Assembly: GCF_023715205.1 (NCBI RefSeq)
Contig: NZ_JAMBNR010000007.1
Span: forward strand, 186,001-250,000
DNA from: Mesobacillus maritimus
GTDB taxonomy: Bacteria > Bacillota > Bacilli > Bacillales > Cytobacillaceae
Direction: 5' to 3'
DNA: 64,000 nucleotides
The translations under genes and the position numbers were made by a program. The notes beneath the pieces were generated by a model. It saw only the letters and a list, made by a program, of their open reading frames with translations, did not search any database and was not told the origin of the DNA. Position 1 is the stretch's first letter; every line of letters starts with the position of its first letter. This document shows, one piece after another, positions 55,347 through 64,000 of this stretch.

Positions 55347-55536
55347 AAAAGCGCAAGCGCCCTGTTCAGCGGCGTATGTCCTGGAGCTCTCCAACTGAGA
55401 TAAAGGAAACACGAAGAGCCGGAGGCGATTCGATGTTGACTTATCGTAGGGCGGAGAGGGAAGGACACTAGCCGCTAGGGCGCTGGAGCTGGACAATAGA
55501 AAAGCGCAAGCGCCCTGTTCAGCGGCGTATGTCCTG
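55342..55536. repeat. GC-rich foldback intergenic repeat with a partial second copy
   Basis: An exact 42-bp sequence occurs at 55342-55383 and again at 55495-55536. The first copy opens a longer unit whose start (GCGCCCT..AGCGGC..TGTCCT, 55357-55382) is complementary to its end (55462-55483), so the unit can fold into a long hairpin. The second copy is only the first part of a unit. It is more GC-rich than its surroundings. I recognise the GAAAAGCGCAAGCGCC start as a recurrent Bacillus intergenic repeat. Confidence 0.85.
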
Positions 55537-55584
55537 TAAATAGATATTTTTCGAAATGAATCCTAATATGCGTTCATGTCGTTT

Positions 55585-55613
55585 AAAAAGAGCTGCGAAA
55601 AATTCGCAGCTCT
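55585..55613 (-). terminator. Intrinsic terminator of the YitT-type gene
   Basis: AGAGCTGCGAA (55589-55599) pairs with TTCGCAGCTCT (55603-55613); on the minus strand it ends in a T run. Confidence 0.88.
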
Positions 55614-56486
55614 TTATCTTTCTATTGGTGCTTTATTCTCGTCTAAGGTGAAGCCTTCTCCTAATACATCATGAACAATTGTAACAGAGACAAAAGCATG
55701 TGGATCAACGGAATGAATCACACTTTTGAGACGAACAATTTCATTTTTACCTACAACACAATATAGAACGTCACGCTCTTGTTTCGTAAACGAACCTACT
55801 CCTTTTAAAATCGTTACACCGCGGTCCATATCACTCAAGATACTTTGAGCAATTTCTTCATTTTTATCAGAGATAATCATTGCACCTCTTGCTGAATAAG
55901 CTCCCTCTTGCATGAAGTCAATTACTTTTGCGCCAATAAAGACCACAACAAGAGTATACATTGCTTCCCGATAATTTAAATATGTAATGAGAGAAATGGT
56001 AATGACACAAAAGTCAAAGACAAACATCGTACGGCCCATTGTCCAACCAAAGTATTTCTGTCCTAGCCTTGCGATAATGTCGACTCCACCGGTCGTTCCT
56101 CCATATCGAAAGATTATTCCAAGACCGATTCCAATAAAAACGCCTGCAAATAAAGCTGCTAGAAAAAGGTCTTCGTACAATGGCATTTCAATTTGGTACT
56201 TTTGAAAAATGGCTAAAAAGAGAGAAACTGCTAGTGTTCCAATGATTGTATAAAGGAATACACTTCGCCCAAGCAACTTCCAACCAACAAAAAATAAGGG
56301 GATATTAAGTATTAGGTTTGTTATGGCAGGGTCCCAACTAAAAATGAAATAAAGTAGAAGAGTTATCCCTGTGAAGCCACCTTCTGCTAAATTATTCTGC
56401 ATATTAAAATGAACAATCCCAAATGAAAAAATAGCGGACCCAAGTAAAATAAAGAAAATGTTTTTAAATCGTAGGCCTAATTTCAT
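55614..56486 (-). CDS. ypjC: YitT-family membrane protein (DUF2179), YpjC-like
   Basis: 290 residues from ATG 56486 (MKLGLRFKNIFFILLG), with GGGGAGG upstream; an in-frame longer start at 56528 would precede the ribosome binding site. About five to six membrane helices are followed by the cytosolic DUF2179 domain (about 205-290, RGAMIISDKNEEIAQSILSD). The function is unknown. The position between ypjB and ypjD matches B. subtilis ypjC, also on the opposite strand here. Confidence 0.85.
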   Translation of the reverse strand: MKLGLRFKNIFFILLGSAIFSFGIVHFNMQNNLAEGGFTGITLLLYFIFSWDPAITNLILNIPLFFVGWKLLGRSVFLYTIIGTLAVSLFLAIFQKYQIEMPLYEDLFLAALFAGVFIGIGLGIIFRYGGTTGGVDIIARLGQKYFGWTMGRTMFVFDFCVITISLITYLNYREAMYTLVVVFIGAKVIDFMQEGAYSARGAMIISDKNEEIAQSILSDMDRGVTILKGVGSFTKQERDVLYCVVGKNEIVRLKSVIHSVDPHAFVSVTIVHDVLGEGFTLDENKAPIER

Positions 56487-56600
56487 ACCCATTCCTCCCC
56501 ATGATTGAATGACAAGTGTTTGCGTCAAGCGATACTAATTATATAAAATACCAAGTATAAGGGCAATCTTTTACAGTATCGCCTTTTTTATCAAAAATAT

Positions 56601-56629
56601 TTGTCAAACTATACCTTGTAAGCTAACAT
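56601..56629 (+). promoter_or_regulatory. Predicted sigma-A promoter of the ypjD-dapB operon
   Basis: TTGTCA (56601-56606), a 17-base spacer and TAACAT (56624-56629), 43 bases before ypjD. Confidence 0.6.
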
Positions 56630-56671
56630 CAAGAAGAGAAAATATTTGTAGTTCAGGAAGGAGGAAAGGTT

Positions 56672-57004
56672 TTGACAGAGACAAAGTCAGTTAAAGACCT
56701 CCAAAAGGAAGTTGATACATACATAGGTCAATTTAAAGAAGGTTATTTTAGCCCACTTGCAATGATGGCTAGGTTAACGGAGGAATTAGGGGAATTAGCC
56801 CGGGAAGTGAACCACTATTATGGGGAAAAACCAAAAAAGTCTACTGAAAAAGCGAAAGCAATTGAGGAAGAAGTAGGAGATATGTTGTTCGTCCTCATCT
56901 GTTTAGCTAATTCATTAAATATCGATTTGCAAGAGGCACATGATCTTGTCATGCAAAAATTTAATACTAGAGATAAAGATAGATGGACTAGGATTGAAGA
57001 ATAA
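56672..57004 (+). CDS. ypjD: MazG-like nucleotide pyrophosphohydrolase (YpjD)
   Basis: 110 residues. The MazG metal motif is visible as [12 protein letters not shown] (ExxE) with the second part [12 protein letters not shown] (ExxD). It likely hydrolyses non-canonical or excess nucleoside triphosphates. It starts at TTG 56672 after GGAAGGAGG. dapB follows 14 bases on. Confidence 0.9.
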   Translation: MTETKSVKDLQKEVDTYIGQFKEGYFSPLAMMARLTEELGELAREVNHYYGEKPKKSTEKAKAIEEEVGDMLFVLICLANSLNIDLQEAHDLVMQKFNTRDKDRWTRIEE

Positions 57005-57018
57005 GGAGGAGAAGGTTG

Positions 57019-57816
57019 ATGAAAAATACAAGAATTGTTGTTGCAGGACCACGCGGTCGGATGGGCAAAGAAGCAGTTAATTTAGTGTTACAAACTGAAA
57101 ACTACGAGCTCGTTGGAGTGTTGGACCGAAAGAACGAAGGAAAAACATTAGCGGAAGCAGAAGGGATGAATTCAAATGCAAAAATCTTTACTGACATTCA
57201 TGAATGCTTCAAGTCGACTAAACCAGATGTTTTGATAGATTTAACCACACCTGAAGTTGGAATGGAGCACACAGTTACTGCATTAGAATATGGCGTACGC
57301 CCTGTTGTTGGGACAACGGGATTTTCAAAAGGAGATTTAGCAAAGTTAGAAGATATGTGTAAGCAAACTGGATTGGGGTGTATCATTGCTCCAAACTTTG
57401 CCGTCGGTGCGGTATTAATGATGAAATTCTCTCAGATGGCAGCTAAATATTTCAATGATGTTGAAATTATTGAACTGCACCATGACCAAAAATTAGATGC
57501 ACCTTCGGGTACGGCGGTAAAAACAGCAGAAATGATTGCGACCGTTCGTGAAACGAAAAAACAGGGGCACGTCGATGAAAAAGAAACGATACAAGGTGCT
57601 AGAGGAGCAGAGTATGATGGAATGCATATCCACTCTGTGCGTTTACCAGGATTAATTGCACATCAGCAAGTTATGTTTGGTTCGGATGGACAAACCCTGT
57701 CTATAAGACATGATTCATATAATCGAGCTTCGTTTATGTCAGGGGTTAAACTTGCTGTAGACACAGTAATTGAAAACAACTCATTCGTATATGGCCTTGA
57801 AAATATCATTGAATAG
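57019..57816 (+). CDS. dapB: 4-hydroxy-tetrahydrodipicolinate reductase
   Basis: 265 residues from ATG 57019 after AAGGAGGAG. The nucleotide motif is [12 protein letters not shown], and the catalytic [15 protein letters not shown] stretch is intact near residue 155-170. It is an enzyme of the lysine/diaminopimelate pathway, feeding both peptidoglycan and spore dipicolinate. Confidence 0.95.
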   Translation: MKNTRIVVAGPRGRMGKEAVNLVLQTENYELVGVLDRKNEGKTLAEAEGMNSNAKIFTDIHECFKSTKPDVLIDLTTPEVGMEHTVTALEYGVRPVVGTTGFSKGDLAKLEDMCKQTGLGCIIAPNFAVGAVLMMKFSQMAAKYFNDVEIIELHHDQKLDAPSGTAVKTAEMIATVRETKKQGHVDEKETIQGARGAEYDGMHIHSVRLPGLIAHQQVMFGSDGQTLSIRHDSYNRASFMSGVKLAVDTVIENNSFVYGLENIIE

Positions 57817-57829
57817 GAGTCGGGGGAAA

Positions 57830-58255
57830 ATGAATATTGCCTTAATAGCTCATGATAGAAAAAAGGACGATCTTGTACGATTTGCAGTCGCCTATAAGCC
57901 CATTTTTGAAAAACATACTCTTTATGCAACAGGAACAACTGGTTTAAGAATTATGGAAGCGACCGATTTACCTGTTCATCGTTTTCAATCTGGACCATTA
58001 GGTGGCGATCAGGAAATCGGTGCGATGATTGCGCAAAACTCGATGGATGCCATTTTCTTTTTCCGTGATCCATTAACAGCACAACCACACGAACCAGATG
58101 TTACAGCTTTAGTAAGATTATGTGATGTTTACGCAATTCCACTTGCAACCAATATGGGAACCGCTGAGATTTTGGTTAGAGGACTAGAAAGAGGAGATCT
58201 AGACTGGCGGTATCTAGTAAAAGAGGACAGTGAAAAAGAGAATGGAAATAACTAA
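57830..58255 (+). CDS. mgsA: Methylglyoxal synthase
   Basis: 141 residues from ATG 57830. [27 protein letters not shown] and [15 protein letters not shown] contain the catalytic aspartate and phosphate-binding residues. It turns dihydroxyacetone phosphate into methylglyoxal, which links to bacillithiol-dependent detoxification encoded next door. Confidence 0.95.
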   Translation: MNIALIAHDRKKDDLVRFAVAYKPIFEKHTLYATGTTGLRIMEATDLPVHRFQSGPLGGDQEIGAMIAQNSMDAIFFFRDPLTAQPHEPDVTALVRLCDVYAIPLATNMGTAEILVRGLERGDLDWRYLVKEDSEKENGNN

Positions 58256-58955
58256 CTTAGATATTTTGGCAATTGGAGCCCATGCTGATGATGTTGAGAT
58301 TGGCATGGGTGGAACGATTGCGAAATATGCTTCAATAGGAAAAAACATAGGAATATGCGATTTAACGAAAGCAGAACTATCGTCCAATGGAACAGTTGAA
58401 TTACGTTTACAGGAAGCAAAAACAGCTGCTGATTTGTTAGGAGTTGCCGTCCGAGAGAATCTTAATTTACCAGATCGAGGATTATACTTAAAGGATGAAT
58501 ACATACGAAAAGTTGCAACAATCATTCGGAAATACCGTCCAAAACTAATTTTTGCGCCTTTTATGGAGGATCGCCATCCTGATCATGGGAATTGTGCGCG
58601 TATTGTGGAGGAAGCGGCGTTTTCTGCTGGAATAAAAAAATATAAAACAGAAGGTAATTATGAGCCACACAAAATAAGTGCGCTTCATTTTTATATGATT
58701 AACGGGCAACATAACCCAGACTTTGTTATAGATATTAGTGGATATATGGAAATTAAAAAAAAATCGTTACAGGCCTACAAAAGTCAATTTGTTAGAACAA
58801 AAGATAGTTTCGAGACACCATTAGTCAACGGCTATATTGAAAGTGTAGAAGCAAGGGAAAGATTATACGGGAAGGATGCGGGTGTCACCTTTGCGGAAGG
58901 ATTTTTGACCAAAGCACCTTTATTGGTAAGTGATTTGTTAGGAGAAGGTTCATGA
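58242..58955 (+). CDS. bshB1: Bacillithiol biosynthesis deacetylase BshB1
   Basis: 237 residues, LmbE-like fold. The zinc motif is [12 protein letters not shown] (normally AHPDD, here AHADD), with the third ligand in DRHPDHGNC. It removes acetyl from GlcNAc-malate. The start is ATG 58242 or GTG 58230; either overlaps mgsA. It overlaps bshA by 4 bases. Confidence 0.94.
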   Translation: MEITNLDILAIGAHADDVEIGMGGTIAKYASIGKNIGICDLTKAELSSNGTVELRLQEAKTAADLLGVAVRENLNLPDRGLYLKDEYIRKVATIIRKYRPKLIFAPFMEDRHPDHGNCARIVEEAAFSAGIKKYKTEGNYEPHKISALHFYMINGQHNPDFVIDISGYMEIKKKSLQAYKSQFVRTKDSFETPLVNGYIESVEARERLYGKDAGVTFAEGFLTKAPLLVSDLLGEGS

Positions 58956-60088
58956 AGAAATTGAAAATTGGCATCACCTGCTATCCAACAGTTGGAGGTT
59001 CAGGGATTGTCGCAACGGAACTAGGGAAATTACTAGCAGAGAGAGGGCATGAAATTCATTTTATCACCTCTAGTCTGCCTTTTCGCTTAAATAAAATGTA
59101 TCATAACATTTATTATCATCAAGTCGAAGTTAATCAATATTCAGTCTTTCAGTATGCACCATATGATATTGCCCTAGCTAGTAAAATTGCAGAAGTAGCG
59201 GTTCGAGAAGATTTAGACTTACTACATGTTCATTACGCGATTCCACATGCTGTTTGTGCAATCTTAGCAAAAGAAATGAGTGGGAAAGACTTGAAAATTG
59301 TGACCACCCTGCATGGGACAGATATTACGGTACTTGGTTATGATTCTTCGCTAAGTGATGCCATTCGGTTTGGAATTGAAAAGTCTGATGCGGTAACAGC
59401 TGTATCTCAATCATTGGTTGCTCAAACGTATGATTTGATTAAACCTGATAAAACAATCAAGTGTATTTATAATTTTGTGGATGACCGTGTCTATCAATAC
59501 GGCACAAGCAACTTAAGAGAAGATTATGAAATAGGTTCACATGAAAAGGTAATCATTCATGTTTCTAATTTTCGGTCGGTTAAACGCGTACCAGATGTTG
59601 TAAGAGCGTTTGAAAAAATTTCAGATTCGATACCATCAAAACTTTTACTTGTTGGGGATGGTCCTGAAATGAAAGTTGTTTCTAATCTAGTCAGTGAACT
59701 TGGAATGAAGGATAAAGTACTTTTCCTTGGAAAGCAAGAAAACCTAGAAGAGCTCTATGCCATTAGTGACCTCATGTTATTGCTATCTGAGAAAGAAAGC
59801 TTTGGGCTTGTTGCACTTGAAGCGATGGCTTGTGGAGTGCCATGTATTGGTACGAACCGTGGCGGCATTCCAGAAGTAATATCTGATGGCGAGAATGGAT
59901 TTATTTGTGAACTAGGAAATATTGATGAAATTTCAAGTAAAGCTCTGGACTTATTAAATAACCAAGAAATATACAACCGCTTTGTTATGAATTCAGTGCG
60001 TACTGCAAGAGAAAAATTTAGTGCTAGAAAAATTGTTGGGGAATATGAAGATCTTTATTATCAATTGCTTAGTAAGGAGATTGAATGA
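58952..60088 (+). CDS. bshA: Bacillithiol biosynthesis glycosyltransferase BshA
   Basis: 378 residues, GT-B fold (GT4). [17 protein letters not shown] is at the start and [20 protein letters not shown] near residues 285-304. It makes GlcNAc-malate from UDP-GlcNAc and malate, the first step of bacillithiol. It is coupled to bshB1 and cca by 4-base overlaps. Confidence 0.95.
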   Translation: MKKLKIGITCYPTVGGSGIVATELGKLLAERGHEIHFITSSLPFRLNKMYHNIYYHQVEVNQYSVFQYAPYDIALASKIAEVAVREDLDLLHVHYAIPHAVCAILAKEMSGKDLKIVTTLHGTDITVLGYDSSLSDAIRFGIEKSDAVTAVSQSLVAQTYDLIKPDKTIKCIYNFVDDRVYQYGTSNLREDYEIGSHEKVIIHVSNFRSVKRVPDVVRAFEKISDSIPSKLLLVGDGPEMKVVSNLVSELGMKDKVLFLGKQENLEELYAISDLMLLLSEKESFGLVALEAMACGVPCIGTNRGGIPEVISDGENGFICELGNIDEISSKALDLLNNQEIYNRFVMNSVRTAREKFSARKIVGEYEDLYYQLLSKEIE

Positions 60089-61296
60089 TGCTACCCCCTT
60101 TTGTAAAGGCAGCTCCACTACTTGAAAGAATCGAAGAAGCGGGTTTTGAAGCTTATTTTGTGGGAGGCTCTGTTCGAGATTCACTATTAGGTAGAAAAAT
60201 ATCAGATGTGGATATTGCAACTTCAGCTCTCCCGGTTGAATTGAAGGAAATTTTCCCTCATACAGTGGATGTTGGAATTGCACATGGAACAATATTGGTT
60301 ATTTTCAATGGGACGCCTTATGAAATCACAACGTTTCGTGCGGAAGCTGAATATAGTGATTTCCGACGACCGGATCAAGTTTTATTTATTCGGTCGCTCC
60401 GAGAAGATTTAAAACGCCGTGATTTTACTATGAATGCAATGGCAATGGATCGAGAAGGTAGATTGATTGACCCTTATAATGGACAAGTAGCAATACAAAA
60501 TAAACAAATTAAGACAGTTGGAGATCCGAATCAAAGATTCGGTGAAGATGCCTTACGGATGATGAGAGCGGTACGCTTTGTGAGTCAGTTGGGTTTCTCG
60601 GTTGAAGAGAGGACAAAAATGGCACTTTCTGACATGGCTCATCTACTTGAGAAAATCGCTGTTGAACGCAAGCTTGTGGAATTTGAGAAGTTATTAATTG
60701 GAAATTTTCGAACAGCAGGGCTCTCTTTATTAATTGAAACAGGACTTTATCACTATTTACCGGCTCTTGCTGATCGCAATGATGGACTACAACAACTGCT
60801 GGATATTTCTTTGGGAGATCTTTCGAGGCTAGAAATGTGGACTTTATTAGTTGACCGATTGGGGTTAAATGAAAGAAAAACGGAAGGGTTTCTAAGGCAG
60901 TGGAAGTTACCCAACAAAGATTTAAAGCAGGTTCTTAAGAATCTATATTGGCTTCGGTTTCGAACAGAGAATGACTGGACGAACTTAGCCGCCTACAGGG
61001 CAGGCATTGATTCAATGCTCTCGGCGGAAAAACTATATAGAAAAATACTTGGAGAGCCATTTGATGAGGAAAAAAGGCTTATTAGGCTTTATGAAGCTTT
61101 ACCTATCAAAGAATTATCGGAAATTGCTGTAACTGGGAATGACTTATTAGCATGGTATCAAAGGAAACCAGGGCCATGGATAAAAGATGTTTTAAAAACA
61201 ATTGAAGAAGATATCATCAATGGGGAACTCAACAATGTGAAAGTGGAGATAAGGGAGTGGCTAATCCATTGCAATCAGAAATTAGAAGAAGATTGA
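60085..61296 (+). CDS. cca: CCA tRNA nucleotidyltransferase
   Basis: 403 residues, class II. The active site is [20 protein letters not shown] (about 22-41); [10 protein letters not shown] (about 111-120) and [13 protein letters not shown] follow. It adds or repairs the CCA end of tRNA. It ends within the start of birA. Confidence 0.95.
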   Translation: MMLPPFVKAAPLLERIEEAGFEAYFVGGSVRDSLLGRKISDVDIATSALPVELKEIFPHTVDVGIAHGTILVIFNGTPYEITTFRAEAEYSDFRRPDQVLFIRSLREDLKRRDFTMNAMAMDREGRLIDPYNGQVAIQNKQIKTVGDPNQRFGEDALRMMRAVRFVSQLGFSVEERTKMALSDMAHLLEKIAVERKLVEFEKLLIGNFRTAGLSLLIETGLYHYLPALADRNDGLQQLLDISLGDLSRLEMWTLLVDRLGLNERKTEGFLRQWKLPNKDLKQVLKNLYWLRFRTENDWTNLAAYRAGIDSMLSAEKLYRKILGEPFDEEKRLIRLYEALPIKELSEIAVTGNDLLAWYQRKPGPWIKDVLKTIEEDIINGELNNVKVEIREWLIHCNQKLEED

Positions 61297-62252
61297 TTGA
61301 AGCTTTTACAAATGCGGGAGAGGAGTATTTATCAGGACAATATCTTGCAGAAATTGCTGGATGTTCTCGAACGGCTATTTGGAAGCATATCGAAGAGCTT
61401 AGAAAAGAAGGTTTTGTCTTTGATGCAGTGAAAAAAAGAGGGTATAAAATCATTCAAATACCTGAAAAAATTACAGCTGACGAAATAGGTTTAGGATTGA
61501 AAACGGCTTTTATTGGTCGGAATATCCATTATGAAGAACAAGTAGAATCAACTCAAAAAATAGCTCATCGTCTCGCTACGGATGGAGCAACAGAGGGAAC
61601 GGTTGTAGTGGCCGAGGAGCAAACGATAGGTAGGGGTAGACTTGACCGGAAGTGGTATTCGCCTAAATACTCAGGGATTTGGATGAGCATTATTTTAAAA
61701 CCAAATTTACCGATGCATCAGGCGCCACAACTGACTTTGGTAACAGCAGTAGCTGTCGTTCAAGCGATCCAGGAAGTAACGGGTTTACAACCACAAATTA
61801 AATGGCCTAATGATATTCTTATCGAGGGTAAAAAGGTGACTGGGATTTTAACAGAATTGCAGGCAGATGCCGATCGGATAAACGCAATTATCATTGGAAT
61901 TGGCATCAATGTAAATCAAAAGCAAGAAGATTTTACAGAGGATATTTTACAAATAGCTACATCTCTAGCGATTGAATCAGGTCAACATGTTTCGAGAGCA
62001 AAAGTGATGCAAGCTGTTTTTGGACAATTAGAAAAGCTCTATTTAATCTATCAGCAGAACGGTTTTGCACCAATAAAGTTACTTTGGGAATCCTATGCAA
62101 TAAGTATAGGGAAGCAAATTATTGCAAGGACGATAACTGGGGATATTGTCGGAAAAGCAATTGGGATAACCGATGAAGGTGTTCTTAGGATTGAGCAAAA
62201 TGATGGGGAGGTCCATCACGTTTATTCTGCTGATATTTTTTTAAAAGACTAA
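61257..62252 (+). CDS. birA: BirA, biotin protein ligase and biotin repressor
   Basis: 331 residues: an N-terminal winged helix (about 1-62, AGCSRTAIWKHIEELRKEGF), then the ligase domain with STQKIAHRLA, GRGRLDRKWYSP and IKWPNDI, and a small C-terminal domain. It biotinylates acetyl-CoA carboxylase and represses biotin genes. GTG 61257 overlaps cca by 40 bases; TTG 61269 is another possible start. Confidence 0.94.
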   Translation: MANPLQSEIRRRLIEAFTNAGEEYLSGQYLAEIAGCSRTAIWKHIEELRKEGFVFDAVKKRGYKIIQIPEKITADEIGLGLKTAFIGRNIHYEEQVESTQKIAHRLATDGATEGTVVVAEEQTIGRGRLDRKWYSPKYSGIWMSIILKPNLPMHQAPQLTLVTAVAVVQAIQEVTGLQPQIKWPNDILIEGKKVTGILTELQADADRINAIIIGIGINVNQKQEDFTEDILQIATSLAIESGQHVSRAKVMQAVFGQLEKLYLIYQQNGFAPIKLLWESYAISIGKQIIARTITGDIVGKAIGITDEGVLRIEQNDGEVHHVYSADIFLKD

Positions 62253-62263
62253 CAATTGAGATA

Positions 62264-62293
62264 GTGACATATATAAAATGAATTTGTTATAAT
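62264..62293 (+). promoter_or_regulatory. Predicted sigma-A promoter of panBC
   Basis: GTGACA (62264-62269), an 18-base spacer and TATAAT (62288-62293). The transcript would start near 62300. Confidence 0.7.
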
Positions 62294-62299
62294 TTGCTT

Positions 62300-62450
62300 G
62301 GGCGGTATCGAAAGAACTGCACCTTATTGGCGTGATAGTTAAATATTTTGTAGTTCTGCCTAGATCCGAAATACGGACCGGGACAGAGGGATGAAACAAG
62401 TATAAACGTGACGGGGTCCTTCTGTGTATATTGAAGGATCCCTTTTTGTT
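62300..62450 (+). promoter_or_regulatory. Structured panB leader with antiterminator/terminator switch
   Basis: A long hairpin pairs 62300-62303 with 62358-62361 and AGAACTGCA (62313-62321) with TGTAGTTCT (62349-62357). A small TCCG/CGGA hairpin follows (62365-62377). ACAGAGGGA (62383-62391) can pair with TCCTTCTGT (62417-62425), which competes with the terminator (62413-62422 with 62433-62442, then TTTTTGTTT). This is the layout of a riboswitch or attenuator for pantothenate genes; the published pan RNA motif is a candidate identity, which I could not confirm. No T-box sequence is seen. Confidence 0.65.
62413..62450 (+). terminator. Intrinsic terminator in the panB leader
   Basis: A 10-bp stem, GGGGTCCTTC with GAAGGATCCC (one G-T pair), followed by a T run, 59 bases before the panB ATG. 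It would end transcription early unless the alternative stem forms. Confidence 0.85.
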
Positions 62451-62508
62451 TAACAACAAGAATAAATACGTTTTATCGCCTCTCCTGACAAAAAGAGGAG
62501 GAATAAAA

Positions 62509-63345
62509 ATGAAACAGACTACCGATTTCCAAAAAATGAAAAAGGAAGGGAAAAAAATTGTCATGGTTACAGCATATGATTACCCTTCCGCAAAGCAGGC
62601 TGAACAGGTAGAAGTGGATATGATTTTAGTCGGTGACTCTTTGGGAATGGTTGTATTAGGCTATGATTCAACTGTACCTGTTACGCTCGATGATATGATT
62701 CATCATGGGAAAGCGGTGAAAAGAGGTGCGAAGACAACATTCACAGTCGTTGATATGCCTTTTATGAGTTATCACTTGTCGGTAAGGGATACATTAATAA
62801 ACGGGGCAAAGCTTATTCAAGAAACCGGGGCACAAGCTGTTAAGGTTGAAGGTGGTGGAGCAGTAATTCATCACATTCAAGCACTAGTCAATGCAGGCAT
62901 TCCTGTTGTTGCACATCTTGGGCTTACTCCTCAATCTGCTGCTGTCTTAGGAGGATACAAAGTTCAAGGGAAAGATGCAAATGCAGCTAGAAGATTAATA
63001 GAAGATGCTAAACAATGCCAAGAAGCAGGAGCTTTCGCTTTAGTTCTAGAATGCGTTCCGAAGCAACTAGCTAAAGAAATATCTAATCTTTTGTCAATTC
63101 CGACCATTGGAATCGGAGCAGGTGTTGGTACAGATGGTCAAGTCCTTGTTTATCATGATATTCTTACTTATGGAGTAGGTCGAGTACCGAAATTTGTTAA
63201 ACAGTTTACAAATGTAAATGATCAAATGTTGAGAGCTTTAGATTCCTATGTGGCTGAAGTTCGTAATCAACAGTTTCCAGAAGATAAGCATAGTTTCACA
63301 ATGAAGGAAGAAGAACTTCAAGTGCTTTACGGGGGAAAAGCATGA
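62509..63345 (+). CDS. panB: 3-methyl-2-oxobutanoate hydroxymethyltransferase
   Basis: 278 residues from ATG 62509 after [42 protein letters not shown] and the KVEGG and GLTPQS segments are standard. It makes ketopantoate, the first step to pantothenate and coenzyme A. Longer in-frame starts lie inside the leader terminator. It overlaps panC by 4 bases. Confidence 0.96.
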   Translation: MKQTTDFQKMKKEGKKIVMVTAYDYPSAKQAEQVEVDMILVGDSLGMVVLGYDSTVPVTLDDMIHHGKAVKRGAKTTFTVVDMPFMSYHLSVRDTLINGAKLIQETGAQAVKVEGGGAVIHHIQALVNAGIPVVAHLGLTPQSAAVLGGYKVQGKDANAARRLIEDAKQCQEAGAFALVLECVPKQLAKEISNLLSIPTIGIGAGVGTDGQVLVYHDILTYGVGRVPKFVKQFTNVNDQMLRALDSYVAEVRNQQFPEDKHSFTMKEEELQVLYGGKA

Positions 63346-64000
63346 ACATCATAAATACGATAGAAGAAATGCAAGCAAGGATGTTGGAATTAAAAGCGGA
63401 AGGCAAGAAAATCGGCTTTGTTCCAACAATGGGGTATCTTCATGAGGGGCATATGGCTCTCATGAAAAAAGCAAAAAAAGAAAATCATATATTAGTAGCC
63501 AGTATATTTGTAAATCCTCTTCAATTTGGAGAAGGGGAAGATCTAGACGCCTACCCAAGAGATTTTAATCATGACAGTATGATTGCCCAGCAAGAAGGCG
63601 TTGATTATCTTTTCTATCCTAGTGTAAAAGAGATGTATCCTAACAAAATGTCTGTCACAGTAACTGTTAAAAATCGAACGGAAGTGCTTTGCGGAAAATC
63701 ACGGCCTGGTCATTTTGATGGCGTGGCAACTGTCTTAACCAAATTATTTCATGCAGTTCTCCCTGATCGAGTGTACTTTGGTTTAAAGGATGCCCAACAG
63801 GTAGCCGTTGTGGATGGTCTAATCCACGACTTCAATTTTCCAATCGAGTTGGTAGCGGTTGCGACTGTCCGTGAAGCGGATGGTCTAGCTAAGAGTTCAA
63901 GAAATGTGTACTTGAATCCATTTGAAAGAGATCAGGCCAAAGAATTATATCAAAGCTTGCTGTTGGCCAAAGATAGCATTAATAAGGGCGAGCGCGATCC
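63342..64000 (+). CDS. panC: Pantothenate synthetase (5' part, cut by the window end)
   Basis: The first 219 codons are present. [16 protein letters not shown] carries the HIGH-like ATP motif, [15 protein letters not shown] and [10 protein letters not shown] follow, and the KMSKS-like position reads [10 protein letters not shown]. It joins pantoate and beta-alanine. The ATG follows GGGGGAAAAG at the panB end. Confidence 0.95.
   Translation, partial: MNIINTIEEMQARMLELKAEGKKIGFVPTMGYLHEGHMALMKKAKKENHILVASIFVNPLQFGEGEDLDAYPRDFNHDSMIAQQEGVDYLFYPSVKEMYPNKMSVTVTVKNRTEVLCGKSRPGHFDGVATVLTKLFHAVLPDRVYFGLKDAQQVAVVDGLIHDFNFPIELVAVATVREADGLAKSSRNVYLNPFERDQAKELYQSLLLAKDSINKGERD

Noticed and set aside
62300-62450. 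T-box or FMN-type riboswitch before panB
   Set aside because: The T-box core (AGGGTGG..ACCGCG) and the RFN core are both absent.

Overview
The window is a low-GC, gene-dense chromosomal segment from an endospore-forming member of the Bacillaceae. The evidence is the gene set (spoIVA, sleB, ypeB, prsW, the sigX/rsiX pair, bacillithiol genes, TRAP, menaquinone genes) and a gene order that closely follows the Bacillus subtilis res-to-pan region. All of it is read from sequence and remembered family knowledge; no database was searched.

Layout. Bases 1-7250 hold the cytochrome c biogenesis/respiration control operon (resB end, resC, resD, resE), the ECF sigma factor gene sigX with its anti-sigma gene rsiX, and a secreted M23/LysM peptidase. 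Bases 7490-10030 hold an FMN riboswitch with the riboflavin transporter ribU, a decayed IS1182-like insertion sequence sitting in a terminator hairpin, and ferredoxin fer. Bases 10289-16364 hold ypbB-recS-ypbD-ypbE-ypbF-ypbG-mecB. Bases 16831-24065 hold gudB, ypdA, ansA, prsW and the spore cortex lysis pair sleB-ypeB. Bases 24158-33757 hold cmk, plsC, the S1-like ypfD, fni, der, gpsA and small sporulation-type genes. Bases 33979-40683 hold spoIVA, hbs, folE-mtrB, the heptaprenyl/menaquinone genes hepS-menG-hepT, and ndk. Bases 40930-47146 hold the aromatic supraoperon aroC-aroB-aroH-hisC-tyrA-aroA, which lacks the trp genes found between aroH and hisC in B. subtilis. Bases 47507-55346 hold a degenerate amidohydrolase-like gene, ypiA-ypiB-ypiF, the menaquinol:cytochrome c reductase qcrABC, ypjA, ypjB and a zinc peptidase. 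Bases 55614-64000 hold a YitT-type membrane protein (minus strand), then ypjD-dapB-mgsA-bshB1-bshA-cca-birA and panB-panC (panC cut by the window end).

The window is mostly core genome; I see no prophage, CRISPR array, rRNA or tRNA and no obvious defence system. What the genes do not explain lies between them: (1) a 165-205 bp dispersed repeat family with imperfect terminal inverted repeats, five clear copies, each just 3' of a gene; (2) a GC-rich foldback repeat with a partial second copy at 55.3-55.5 kb; (3) an IS with 15-bp inverted ends and 7-bp target duplication inserted exactly in the loop of the fer terminator; (4) a panB leader with competing antiterminator and terminator stems; (5) a multi-tier hairpin at the probable 5' end of the hbs mRNA; (6) a string of hairpins ending in a terminator between gpsA and the yphE-like gene. 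Comparison with B. subtilis also shows missing cheR, ypfA and trp genes, which may reflect loss of motility and relocation of tryptophan synthesis.
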